Shown here: in pieces, positions 1 through 8,089 of the stretch
Layout of the letters: every line of letters begins with the position of its first letter
Numbering within the stretch: position 1 is the first letter of the stretch
NCBI GenBank assembly: GCA_964617875.1
Contig: CAZUAI010000053.1
Span: 1 to 37,076 of the forward strand
DNA length: 37,076 nucleotides
Reading direction: 5' to 3'
From: CAZMVY01 sp964617875
Lineage (GTDB): Bacteria > Planctomycetota > Phycisphaerae > UBA1845 > PWPN01
Translations under genes and position numbers: made by a program
The notes under the pieces: generated by a model
The model's input: the letters and a program-made list of their open reading frames with translations, nothing else
Told to the model about the DNA's origin: nothing
Database searches by the model: none

Positions 1-310
1 GTCAACTACTTATGGACACCGCCTCGACCCGGTGCGCTTTCGGGAGAAGAGCCTCTTTTTGCCCGAAAGTGAGCGCGAGGAAACGGGCGGTCCAGGGGAC
101 GCCCAACCGCTCTCGAACGAGGGCTTCGCATGGGCTTTTTTTGAGTCGCACATGCGTTAAGGGCGAGGTACGAAGCGGACCGCGTGGCTTTCTTGATGGG
201 ACGTTCTTGTTGCAAGTGGCGGAATGGCGGCATTTTATAGTCGATGGCCTCTGTACGGGATCAGCCCGGTGGGGGCTTGAAAAAAAAATGGCCGGGTCTG
301 AGATTTTCTC
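1..310. other. Non-coding stretch at window start
   Basis: No convincing gene is visible. The short open frames on both strands are Arg/Pro/Ser-rich, lack family motifs and have no ribosome binding site. The stretch holds an inverted repeat at 38-68 and a weak promoter-like pair (TTGCAA at 210-215, TTTATA at 234-239, 18 bases apart). An upstream gene may end just outside the window. Confidence 0.5.
38..68. repeat. Inverted repeat / hairpin
   Basis: The outer arms TTTCGGG (38-44) and CCCGAAA (62-68) are perfect complements. A second nested palindrome, AAGAG-C-CTCTT, lies between them. No T-run follows on the plus strand, so a classical terminator is not clear; it could be the end of a gene lying outside the window or a structured RNA element. 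Confidence 0.5.
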
Positions 311-339
311 TTGTAATTGGGTCCCGGTGGCGGTATGAT
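311..339 (+). promoter_or_regulatory. Sigma-70-type promoter for the PEP-CTERM gene
   Basis: The -35 element TTGTAA (311-316) and -10 element TATGAT (334-339) are separated by exactly 17 bases. Transcription would start near 346, giving a leader of about 380 nt before the start codon at 724. Seen directly as a consensus match; activity is inferred. Confidence 0.5.
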
Positions 340-345
340 TGGCGT

Positions 346-723
346 GTGTGGGTAGGGCGGCGGAGCGTCGGGAGCGCTACGCAGGCCTCACCAGGGAGAG
401 AGCGAGTCGGTCGATTGGGACAGGTGAGAGAGGGTTGGGCGAGAGAGTGAGTGACGCCGTTGTCTGGCGCCAAGCGGCGCGCCCTCATTTATCTGTTCAA
501 TCTCGATTACCGTCGGATGCCGGCTTGTTTCATGAGCGCGTGAGCTGCGTCGTTGGCCGCTCCGGGTTTTCAACCGGATTCGTGGAGCGGTAGACGATGT
601 GCCTCACGTGGGAGGGAGTGACGGGGTGTGGTGTTGGGTGGTACGGCCCGTGTTGGGCCGCTGGTCGTGGCGCGTTGCCCCGGCCGGACGTGCGGAGAGT
701 AGAGCTTCATGAAGGAGGCTGAA
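346..723 (+). other. Long 5' leader of the PEP-CTERM gene
   Basis: No gene is recognised in this stretch. It would be transcribed from the promoter at 311-339. It contains a hairpin at 557-590 (arms CCGCTCC and GGAGCGG, with an inner GGTT/AACC stem). The ribosome binding site AAGGAGG at 711-717 closes it. The purpose of so long a leader is not evident; no known riboswitch motif was recognised. Confidence 0.4.
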
Positions 724-1617
724 ATGAGAGCGATCAAGCTTGCAGGTCTGATGGGTTTGCTGGTGGTGTCGGGCGCCATGGCGCAGGTGCCGACAGGAAG
801 CACCGTCACAATCGGCCTGACGGGAAGCTATGGCGGTGGTGACCTGAGTGCGGTCAATCCGGCTGCGGATCCGATCATCAACTTTGTCACCGACATCGCT
901 GTGACGGGTCCGAACCAGGGCATCTGCCAGTTCCTGTTCTCGATGGGCGTCTACAACGCTGCGGACTACGTGAAGGGCCACGAGGTGGCCACGTCGGCCG
1001 GTCCGTACGGCCCCGGTCCTCGGCTGTACGGCACGGGCTGGGTCGAGGAGGCTTACAAGGCTCCGGGGAGCACCGCGGCCGGCTCGGTCAAGGACAAGGC
1101 CGGCTCGGGCGGCCCCGGTCTCGACAACGGTCTGGGCGGCTACGGCTATCCCAACGCGAATTTCGCGTGGATCGAGCAGGCCGGTAACGGTTATCCGCTG
1201 AAGTGGATCGGCCGGGCGTACGTCACGTACACGGGCGGCGGTACACGCAAGAAATGGCAGGGAGACCTGGTGTGGGGCGTCGGCATGGCGAGCCGTAAGG
1301 ACGTTCTGTTGCAGGATCCGAACGGCAAGTATCCGCTGTTCAATGGCACGTTGGATGTGACTGGCTGGGCCGAGGGCACGTACGTTGTGAAGGTCTGGCC
1401 GGCCAGCGCGGGCAACAGCGTAATGAGGACCCAGGTGAACATCAACGGTGTGATGACGCCGCTTGATCTGAACCTGAACTGGGAGATGAACATCTTCGAG
1501 TTCGTCGCGCCGAATGAGGCGTTCGGCGGCGAGTTCCGGTTCGTGATTGTCCCGGAGCCGGCAACGATGCTGTTGCTGGCCGGTGCGGCCGCTTTGATTC
1601 GACGGCGTCGCGCTTGA
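724..1617 (+). CDS. PEP-CTERM sorting-domain secreted protein
   Basis: The predicted product of 297 residues is exported and probably processed by an exosortase, a system used by planctomycetes and other Gram-negatives for surface proteins. The N-terminus is a signal peptide (MRAIK, hydrophobic core, AMA-Q cleavage). The C-terminus has the VPEP motif, a short hydrophobic helix and a terminal RRRR cluster, the classic PEP-CTERM tripartite tail. The middle is Gly/Tyr-rich with no recognised catalytic domain. The start at 724 is preferred over an in-frame ATG at 709 because the strong AAGGAGG site lies at 711-717, inside that longer frame. It is monocistronic, driven from 311-339 and ended by the terminator at 1651-1686. 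No exosortase gene is in the window. The sorting signal is certain; the function is unknown. Confidence 0.88.
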   Translation: MRAIKLAGLMGLLVVSGAMAQVPTGSTVTIGLTGSYGGGDLSAVNPAADPIINFVTDIAVTGPNQGICQFLFSMGVYNAADYVKGHEVATSAGPYGPGPRLYGTGWVEEAYKAPGSTAAGSVKDKAGSGGPGLDNGLGGYGYPNANFAWIEQAGNGYPLKWIGRAYVTYTGGGTRKKWQGDLVWGVGMASRKDVLLQDPNGKYPLFNGTLDVTGWAEGTYVVKVWPASAGNSVMRTQVNINGVMTPLDLNLNWEMNIFEFVAPNEAFGGEFRFVIVPEPATMLLLAGAAALIRRRRA

Positions 1618-1650
1618 TCGCTCTGCGTTAAGCACGCGAAGCGCTCATAC

Positions 1651-1686
1651 AGGGGGGCCCTCTGCTTGCGGAGGGTCCCTCTTTTT
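1651..1686. terminator. Rho-independent terminator between convergent genes
   Basis: A G/C-rich stem (AGGGGGGCCCTC against GAGGGTCCCT, loop TGCTTGC) is followed by CTTTTT. It lies 34 nt after the PEP-CTERM stop codon and just before the end of the convergent permease gene. It clearly serves the plus strand and may also act on the minus strand. Confidence 0.8.
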
Positions 1687-1701
1687 GTGTTGGGGGGCGG
1701 G

Positions 1702-2913
1702 TTACCCCTGCTCCGAAGCCTCCGCGACCGGTTTCGGCCGGAAACCCGCGAGAAAGACCACGCAGCAGACGGCGCACAGGGCCGCGGGCACGAGGAATAC
1801 CTTGTGCCAGTCCTTCTGCAGATGGTCGGCGATCGGGCCGGCCACCAGCGATCCGACGAGCATGCCCATTCCAATGGTGACGGAGGAGAGGAAGCTCTGC
1901 GCACTCGACTTGATGTCCCTGGGGGCAACGGAGTCGGCGAACATGAAGATGACCGTGAAGAAGAAGGCGAAGCCGATGCCGTGGAGCGGCACGGCCCCGA
2001 GCACCAGGGCCGTCGGTTGGCCAAGGGAGAAGGTGAAGTCGCGCAGGGCCCAGGCGGCAATGCCGATCGCCATCGTCAGGCGGTAGCCGAAGCGGCGCAG
2101 GGCCAGGGGCAGCAGGACCATCATGACCATTTCGCAGATCTGGCCGAAGGTGGCGACGGGGGCGACCCAGGACTCCTTGAGCTTGAGCCCTTCGCTGAAG
2201 AAGACGGGCTGCTGAACGAAGTAGTATTGCAGCTCAATGGCCACGAAGAACGCGACGACGGCCATGACGGCGAACGCCGGGTTTCGCATCAGGGCGAAGG
2301 CGTCGAGGAATGCCCAGGGGTTGGACGCCTTCCTGGAAGGCGGCGTGTGGGGCAGGACCAGAGAGAAGATGCCCATGCCGAAGGAGATCACCGCGGCGAT
2401 GTAGAACCAGTCGCCGATTGCGGGGGGGCGACCGAGCACGGTGCCGGATTTCTCGAGCCAGACGCCCAGAAACCAGCCGATGACGATCCAGCCGATCGAG
2501 CCCCAGACGCGGATCCGGGAAAACTGCTCGTTGGGCCAGTGCTGGAAGACGATGGAGTTCGTCAGGGCGATCGTGGGGGCGTAGAGGATGTTGTAGACGA
2601 GCATCCCGACGAAGACCTCCGCGAAACCCGTGAGACGCGCCACGGCCAGGAGGACGATGCCGCCGAGGATCTGGCTGATGGCGAGAAAACGCTGGGCGGC
2701 CAGGTAGCGGTCGGCGATCTGCCCGCCGATGAAGGGCGCGATGATGGAGGCGATCGGCATCGTCATGTAGATCAGGCCGATCTTCGTCTGCGGGTTTTCC
2801 TTGAAGCCGTCCAGCTTGGTGAGGTAGAGGCCGAGGATGGGGACCCAGATTCCCCAGATCGCATACTGCAGGAACATCATGACGCTGAGACGGACGCGCA
2901 GCGAGCTGGACAT
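1702..2913 (-). CDS. MFS transporter, nucleoside:H+ symporter (NupG/XapB) family
   Basis: A 403-residue integral membrane protein with about 12 hydrophobic segments. The N-terminus (MMFLQYAIWGIWVPILGLYL) and the RIRVWGSIGWI segment following the first four helices are typical of the nucleoside-proton symporter branch of the major facilitator superfamily. The expected role is proton-driven nucleoside uptake across the inner membrane, although planctomycetes carry several paralogues and the substrate is not proven. The ATG at 2913 has a GGAG site seven bases upstream. An extended -10 promoter candidate lies at 3025-3053. The gene is convergent with the PEP-CTERM gene and seems to be monocistronic. 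Confidence 0.8.
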   Translation of the reverse strand: MSSSLRVRLSVMMFLQYAIWGIWVPILGLYLTKLDGFKENPQTKIGLIYMTMPIASIIAPFIGGQIADRYLAAQRFLAISQILGGIVLLAVARLTGFAEVFVGMLVYNILYAPTIALTNSIVFQHWPNEQFSRIRVWGSIGWIVIGWFLGVWLEKSGTVLGRPPAIGDWFYIAAVISFGMGIFSLVLPHTPPSRKASNPWAFLDAFALMRNPAFAVMAVVAFFVAIELQYYFVQQPVFFSEGLKLKESWVAPVATFGQICEMVMMVLLPLALRRFGYRLTMAIGIAAWALRDFTFSLGQPTALVLGAVPLHGIGFAFFFTVIFMFADSVAPRDIKSSAQSFLSSVTIGMGMLVGSLVAGPIADHLQKDWHKVFLVPAALCAVCCVVFLAGFRPKPVAEASEQG

Positions 2914-3024
2914 AGGGTTTCTCCGAAGAGTCGGTGGGATGCTTTTCGCCTCACCGTTCTGTTCGCGCGAGACCTCGAGCCCGAGCGGGGCCGCGCCGGG
3001 TCGCGCCCCCGGCGGGCGGGCATG

Positions 3025-3053
3025 AGGTTAGCACAAGAGCCGGCATATGAAAA
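3025..3053 (-). promoter_or_regulatory. Candidate promoter for the MFS transporter
   Basis: On the minus strand TTTTCA (3048-3053) and TAACCT (3025-3030) are 17 bases apart, with a TG one base before the -10 (extended -10). This would give a leader of about 105 nt. A weak but well-spaced match. Confidence 0.35.
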
Positions 3054-3139
3054 GCGGCGGGTGCACGGCGCGATCGGCGCGACGCGTGGCAAACGCCCGG
3101 ACGCCTCGCCGGTCGTGACTGTCGTTCGTTGGGGCCTGC

Positions 3140-5698
3140 TCAGTCTCGAATATCGCTGTCGCCGTCGAGGAGATCGGGGACGCCTTCGGCGTCGTCGTCC
3201 TGGTCGGCCTTGTAGCCGTCGGCCTTGTCCTGCATCATCCGCTCGCGGAGCGCCTCGTACTCGTCGAGGGTCATGAGGACCTCGCGGGCCTGGCTGCCCT
3301 TGTAGGTGCCGACGATGCCGGCGTCGGCCATCTGGTCGATGAGGCGGCTGGCGCGGCTGTAGCCGATGGTCAGGCGGCGCTGGAGGAGGCTGACGCTGCC
3401 GCGTTTCGTTTCGAGGATGATGCGGACGGCCTCGTCGAAAAGCGGGTCGCGTTCGCCGGCGGGCCCCGAGTCGTCGGATCGCATCTTGACCAGTTCGGGG
3501 TGGAACTCCGGCTCGCCCCTCTGGCGGAGGAAGTCGATCACCTTGCGGAGTTCGCCGTCGTCGAGGTACGTGCCCTGGGCGCGGATGAGCTTCGCGGAGC
3601 CCGGCGGCAGGAACAGGGCATCTCCCTGGCCCATGAGGACCTCGGCGCCGTTCTGGTCGAGAACGATCCGCGAGTCCATCCTCGAGGCGACGCGGAAGGC
3701 CATGCGGCAGGGCAGGTTGCTCTTGATGAGGCCGGTGACGATCTTGGCCTCCGGCCGCTGCGTGGCGACGATGATGTGGATGCCGACGGCGCGGCTCTTC
3801 TGCGCGAGCCGCGAGAGGTGGTGCTCGACCTCCTTGGCGGAGGTCATCATCAGGTCGGCCAGCTCGTCAATGACGATGACGATGTGCGGCAGGTGGGTCG
3901 CGATCTGGGCCTTTTCCTCCTCGTTGCTGGGCATGAACCGCTCGTAGATGTCGTCCTTGCTGAGCCGGTTGAACGAGGCGATGTCGCGGACGCCGGCCTC
4001 GGCGAGCAGCTCGTAGCGCTCGTCCATCTTCGTCGTGGCCCACTCGAGGATCTTCTCGGCGCGGGCCATGTCGGTGACGATCGGGCACATCAGGTGCGGG
4101 ACGTCCTTGAACTGGCTCAGCTCGACCATCTTCGGATCGACGAGGATCAGCTTCACCATGTCGGGCCGCTGGGTCATCAGGATCGACATGATGATCGTGT
4201 TGATGCAGACGCTCTTGCCCGAGCCGGTCGTGCCGGCGATCAGCATGTGCGGCATGCGGGCCAGGTCGCTGATGAGCGGGTTGCCGCTGGCGTCCTTGCC
4301 GAGGAAGAGCGGAAGGGACATGCTCTTCAGACGGCTGCCGCCGAGCGTGATCAGCTCCTTGATCCGGACGATCTCCTTCTCGATGTTGGGCACCTCGACG
4401 CCGATCGTGTTCTTGCCGGGGATCGGGGCGACGACGCGGACGGCCGGGGCCTTGAGCGCGCGGGCGATGTCGTTGGCCAGCGTGCAGATCTGGCTCACCT
4501 TGACGCCCGCGGCGAGCGTCAGCTCGAACATCGTCACGACCGGGCCGGTGTGAATCTCGACCACGTGCGCCTCGACGCGGAACTCCTCGAGGGTGCGCTC
4601 GAGGATCTTCCCCTTTTCGCGGACGAGCGGCTCCTGCTGCGCGGTGAAGAGGTACTCGGGGTCGGTCAGGACCGACAGCGGCGGCAGCTGCCACTCGCCC
4701 AGTTCCCTGGGGTATGCCCGGGCCGGCAGGGCGGCGGTGTCCGACTCGTTTTCGCGGGCGGCGAGGACATCGGTCCGCAGGTTGACGACCTTGACCGGCG
4801 GGCGCGGCGGCGGCTCCGCCTCGGCGGAAGGCTCGGCATCCGGAGCCTCGGTCGATGCCGGTGGTGGAGCATCCCCGGCCGGCGCCTGCGGCTCGGCGAG
4901 CACCGCCGTGGCTGTCGCTTCCGACGGCCCGGTATCCGACGCGTCATTTTGTCCTTCGGCGGCTTCCTTTCCCTCGGGTCTGGCCTGGCTTGGAGGCTCG
5001 AGGCGATTCGAACGGATGCGGGGGAGGCGCTCCTCCGGCTTTTCGGCCGGCGCGGACTGCCCGACTCCCGCCGGGGCGAGCACGGGCCGCGCCGACGGGA
5101 TGAGCTGGAACGGGATGCGGTCGCGTGCGACCGTGATCATCCGGGCGGAGACCCGGCCTGCCTGCCGGATTGCCGCGGGGGCCCGCAGGACGAGGCCTTC
5201 GGCGGTGAACGCGACGCCGACGAAGAGGCAGTACGCAAGGATGAGCACCGTGCCGGTCGTTGAGAAGCTGTCGTTGAGCCAGTGGCCGACGGCGATGCCG
5301 AGGATTCCGCCCCGCTCCTCCGGCAAGGCGGCCGATGCGGGCCCGCTGACCAGGTGCACGGATACCGCCGTCACCGTTACGAGAAGCAGGACGCCGAGGA
5401 CACGCTGCCAGAAGCAGGGGATGCTCCCCCGCCACGTCAGCAGGAACGCGGCGAGGGTGAAGCCCATCGCCAGCGGGTAGGTTCCATCGCCGAAGTAGTA
5501 GAAGAGGCGGTTTGCGACCCACGCCCCGGCGGCACCGCAGGCGTTGAAGGCCGGCTCGGGGTGTGGATACGAGTTCGGGCTGGGCCAGTCGAGCGGGTTG
5601 AACGTGAAGACGGCCGTCCACAGGAAGGCGCAGCCAAGCACCGAGAAGAGGACGACGCAGGCGCGGTAGACTGACTGCCGCTGCTCCTTACTGGTCAT
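3140..5698 (-). CDS. ftsK: DNA translocase FtsK/SpoIIIE
   Basis: An 852-residue septal DNA pump that would clear and resolve chromosome termini at division. Residues 1-170 hold about four membrane helices. Residues 200-300 form a Pro/Ala/Glu-rich linker. The motor follows, with Walker A GTTGSGKS at 489-496 and Walker B IVIVIDELADL at 606-616. A C-terminal winged-helix gamma domain spans about 751-812 (DPLFDEAV, GYSRASRLID), followed by an acidic tail. The ATG at 5698 is chosen over an upstream in-frame start at 5758 because membrane-anchor homology begins here and the promoter at 5730-5758 would overlap the longer form; GGAGG lies 12 bases upstream. The linker is short compared with E. coli FtsK and closer to SpoIIIE-like translocases. 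Confidence 0.93.
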   Translation of the reverse strand: MTSKEQRQSVYRACVVLFSVLGCAFLWTAVFTFNPLDWPSPNSYPHPEPAFNACGAAGAWVANRLFYYFGDGTYPLAMGFTLAAFLLTWRGSIPCFWQRVLGVLLLVTVTAVSVHLVSGPASAALPEERGGILGIAVGHWLNDSFSTTGTVLILAYCLFVGVAFTAEGLVLRAPAAIRQAGRVSARMITVARDRIPFQLIPSARPVLAPAGVGQSAPAEKPEERLPRIRSNRLEPPSQARPEGKEAAEGQNDASDTGPSEATATAVLAEPQAPAGDAPPPASTEAPDAEPSAEAEPPPRPPVKVVNLRTDVLAARENESDTAALPARAYPRELGEWQLPPLSVLTDPEYLFTAQQEPLVREKGKILERTLEEFRVEAHVVEIHTGPVVTMFELTLAAGVKVSQICTLANDIARALKAPAVRVVAPIPGKNTIGVEVPNIEKEIVRIKELITLGGSRLKSMSLPLFLGKDASGNPLISDLARMPHMLIAGTTGSGKSVCINTIIMSILMTQRPDMVKLILVDPKMVELSQFKDVPHLMCPIVTDMARAEKILEWATTKMDERYELLAEAGVRDIASFNRLSKDDIYERFMPSNEEEKAQIATHLPHIVIVIDELADLMMTSAKEVEHHLSRLAQKSRAVGIHIIVATQRPEAKIVTGLIKSNLPCRMAFRVASRMDSRIVLDQNGAEVLMGQGDALFLPPGSAKLIRAQGTYLDDGELRKVIDFLRQRGEPEFHPELVKMRSDDSGPAGERDPLFDEAVRIILETKRGSVSLLQRRLTIGYSRASRLIDQMADAGIVGTYKGSQAREVLMTLDEYEALRERMMQDKADGYKADQDDDAEGVPDLLDGDSDIRD

Positions 5699-5729
5699 GG
5701 TTGGGCGAATCCTCCATGATCGCGCCGCT

Positions 5730-5758
5730 ATCGTACAGCGAGGATGCACCGCCGCCAA
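5730..5758 (-). promoter_or_regulatory. Sigma-70-type promoter for ftsK
   Basis: The minus strand shows TTGGCG (5753-5758), a 17-base spacer and TACGAT (5730-5735). The inferred transcription start is near 5723, about 25 nt before the ftsK ATG at 5698, which supports that start choice. Confidence 0.45.
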
Positions 5759-5974
5759 GTCCGGGTGGACGGCGGCCCAAGGCCGGGACCGGCAGCCTCA
5801 GGGACCAGACCGGTCCCGCCAACGCTGCCGTGCGGGGAAGAGGGCGCGCCCTCGCTCAGCGCATACATACACCCATGCTGATTATCGGCGGAACTGCCGA
5901 GCGGGCTGCAGGCGATCGGAGGCCAAGACGCGATATCAGCATAGGAACGTCCGATCGACCACGGTTCCTTGGGG

Positions 5975-7312
5975 TCACTCCACCCCTTCGAGCTTGAATA
6001 CGTACGCATGCCGGCAGGGCACCTCGTCCACCGACAGGGTCGGGACCTCAATGCGGAGTCTGCCGTCGGCGGGTTGGCACTTCAGCGGCTCCTTCGTGCC
6101 CAGCAGCGTCACCCGAACGTCGCCGGCGGGTTTCGGGGCGGACAGGACCAGCTCGCGGCCCGGCCAGTTCAGCGAGATTGCGTAGACCGTCTTGCCCTTG
6201 GCCGTGTAGCGGACCTTGTCGCCGTCCCGGATCGCCCGCCAGGATCGCGTGCCGTAGATCGCCTCGCCGTTGACCTTGAGCCAGTCGCCGATGTCGAGCA
6301 GGCGCTGCTGCATGATCACCGGGACGCGGCCGTCGGCCGTCGGGCCGATGTCGAGCAGGAGGTTGCCGCCCTTGCTGGCCGTGTCGATGAGCAGGTGGAT
6401 CAGGGCCCCGGCGGGCTGGTAGTCGGCGGCCTCCTCGTTGCGGTTGTAGCCGAAGGATGCGCCGATGCCGCGGTCCTCCTCCCATGGGTGGGCGGCGGAC
6501 ATTTCCTTGTTGGCATACTGGCCGTACTCGGTCGTGTAGTAGCCCCCGTGGTGGCTGCGTGTGCCCTTGCCCCAGCGGTCGTTGACGACGACCTCGTCTC
6601 GGCACGGCGATTCGTTGAAGAGCCAGGCGAGCAACTCCTGGCTCCGCCACGTCTCGGCCGGGTGGTCCCATTCGCCGTCGGAGAAGATGATCGACGGGGC
6701 GTATCGCGTGACGGCGTCCTTGAACTGCGGAACCATGTGCTCGTTGACGTAGCGTTTCACGTCGGCCTTGTAGACCGGGTGGAACCATTCGTAGAGCGAG
6801 TAGTAGAAGCCCATCTTGAGGCCCTTGGCGCGGACGGCCCTGGTCAGGTCGCCGAGGAGGTCGCGGTGCGGGCCGATATCGACGCTGTTCCAGTTCCAGC
6901 TCTCGGCGCTGGGCCAGAGGCAGAATCCGTCGTGGTGCTTTGACGTGAGGACGACGTAGCGGGCGCCGGCCCGGGCGAAGAGGTCGGCCCACTGGTCGGG
7001 GTCGAACATCTCGGCCTTGAACAGCGGGGCGAAATCCTGGTACTTGAACTTTTCGCCGTAGGTGCGGGCGTGGAACTGCCACGTCGGGCCCTTGGGGTCC
7101 ATCATGTCGTGCCAGTACCACTCGGAGTACTTGCCCTTGGGTGCCCAGGCGGGGACGGCGTAGACGCCCCAGTGGATGAAGATGCCGAACCGGGCCTCGT
7201 TGAACCAGGCCGGCGTCGGCCGGCTGTCGATCGATTCCCAGGTGGGCTGATACCGTTGCGGCTCGGCCGCCAGACAGGTTACGACACAGCAAAGCCCGAT
7301 CGCCGTGACCAT
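5975..7312 (-). CDS. Secreted alpha-L-fucosidase, glycoside hydrolase family 29
   Basis: A 445-residue enzyme that hydrolyses terminal alpha-L-fucose from glycans. The signal peptide is residues 1-16 (hydrophobic, ending CLAA-EP), so it acts in the periplasm or outside. GH29 hallmarks are present: FGIFIHWG (about 42-49), LTSKHHDGFCLW (122-133) and the nucleophile region SDGEW with Asp212. A beta-sandwich-like C-terminal region ends at the KLEGVE tail. The start at 7312 is chosen over an in-frame start 14 codons upstream because AAGGAG lies seven bases before it and the signal peptide begins there. Length is normal for the family. No other polysaccharide genes flank it, so the natural substrate is unknown. 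Confidence 0.9.
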   Translation of the reverse strand: MVTAIGLCCVVTCLAAEPQRYQPTWESIDSRPTPAWFNEARFGIFIHWGVYAVPAWAPKGKYSEWYWHDMMDPKGPTWQFHARTYGEKFKYQDFAPLFKAEMFDPDQWADLFARAGARYVVLTSKHHDGFCLWPSAESWNWNSVDIGPHRDLLGDLTRAVRAKGLKMGFYYSLYEWFHPVYKADVKRYVNEHMVPQFKDAVTRYAPSIIFSDGEWDHPAETWRSQELLAWLFNESPCRDEVVVNDRWGKGTRSHHGGYYTTEYGQYANKEMSAAHPWEEDRGIGASFGYNRNEEAADYQPAGALIHLLIDTASKGGNLLLDIGPTADGRVPVIMQQRLLDIGDWLKVNGEAIYGTRSWRAIRDGDKVRYTAKGKTVYAISLNWPGRELVLSAPKPAGDVRVTLLGTKEPLKCQPADGRLRIEVPTLSVDEVPCRHAYVFKLEGVE

Positions 7313-7502
7313 TGTTCTGCTCCTTGCGCGTGGCCAGATTCGTCGTCGAAACACGCCGGCAGGATTTTCGGGGGCATCGGCCGGAGAATCAAGCTCCGCA
7401 ATTCAGCGACGAAGCGGTCCCCGTGGAGGCGAGGCAGAGACGAAGGGGCCCGGCGAAGGCTTCGCCGCTGCCCCGGCTGTTGCCGTGGTGCAGGCTTTCG
7501 GC

Positions 7503-7559
7503 CTACTCCGCCGCAATGTGCTCATCGAACCACTCAAGAACAACAGGCGTTCCAGTCAT
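7503..7559 (-). other. Short open frame fragment, possible gene remnant
   Basis: An 18-codon frame starting at an ATG (7557-7559) reads MTGTPVVLEWFDEHIAAE and then stops. The composition looks protein-like rather than like the Arg/Pro-rich antisense noise nearby, and the frame stays open for roughly 15 codons further upstream. No ribosome binding site is visible. It may be the tail of a decayed gene, since the adjacent GAF fragment is also truncated. The family is not recognised. Confidence 0.2.
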
Positions 7560-8055
7560 GGAAATGCCGGACGTGTATTTCCTGACGGGCGCAGGGGTAA
7601 GGACTTATGGGTTGACGTGTTGTGGGGCACTGTGGGCCGTGCCGCCGCCGGGCCGTCGTCAGCGGCAGCCAGCACAAGCTCTGGACCCCGTACGGCTCCA
7701 CACGTTCCAGCAACCCCGGCCAGCGCCGCAACTCGGCCACATTCGAGGTGATGAGCGGCTGCTGGGTCCGCCAGACCAACCCCGCGGGGTCGTCTTCCGG
7801 ACGCAAATCGATGACGAACCGGGGTGAGACGGGTTCCTGGGTCTCCAGGACGTGCAGATGCATGGTGTCGGTCGCCGCCTCGTGGAGCACCAGGGATAGT
7901 GCGTCAGATTGCACCACCGCGGCAAGTCGGCTTCCGAGTTCGTGGAACAGCGAGGGCAAGTCCCGGTGCGAGGCGATTGCCTGCGAAACGGCCAGTAATG
8001 CCCGGTACCGGTCCTCCGCTGCCGTTGCCTGCTTGCCCGAGCCAGTGGTTGACAT
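7534..8055 (-). pseudogene. Truncated GAF-domain regulator fragment
   Basis: The first 138 or so of 173 residues form most of a GAF domain (RYRALLAVSQAI, LSLVLHEAATDTMHLHVLE, GVQSLCWLPLTTARRR). This type precedes the AAA+ module of FhlA-like sigma-54 activators or sits in sensor kinases. Right after TTARRR, where the last GAF strand should follow, the frame changes to unrelated low-quality sequence (His/Pro/Cys-rich) and stops at 7534. No continuation of the domain appears in the other two frames. It therefore looks like a 3'-truncated remnant, although a small expressed GAF protein cannot be excluded. It sits 34 nt downstream of the Nudix gene on the same strand. Confidence 0.55.
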
Positions 8056-8089
8056 GGCTCACTCTTATACGGGAAGGGAGGTTTCGTCG

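Noticed and set aside
709..723. ATG at 709 as start of the PEP-CTERM protein
   Set aside because: The ribosome binding site AAGGAGG lies inside these five codons and serves the ATG at 724, where the signal peptide begins.
1666..3276. Plus-strand open frame rich in Glu, Asp, Gly and His
   Set aside because: Mirror of the MFS transporter gene on the minus strand; extreme composition and no export signal or domain.
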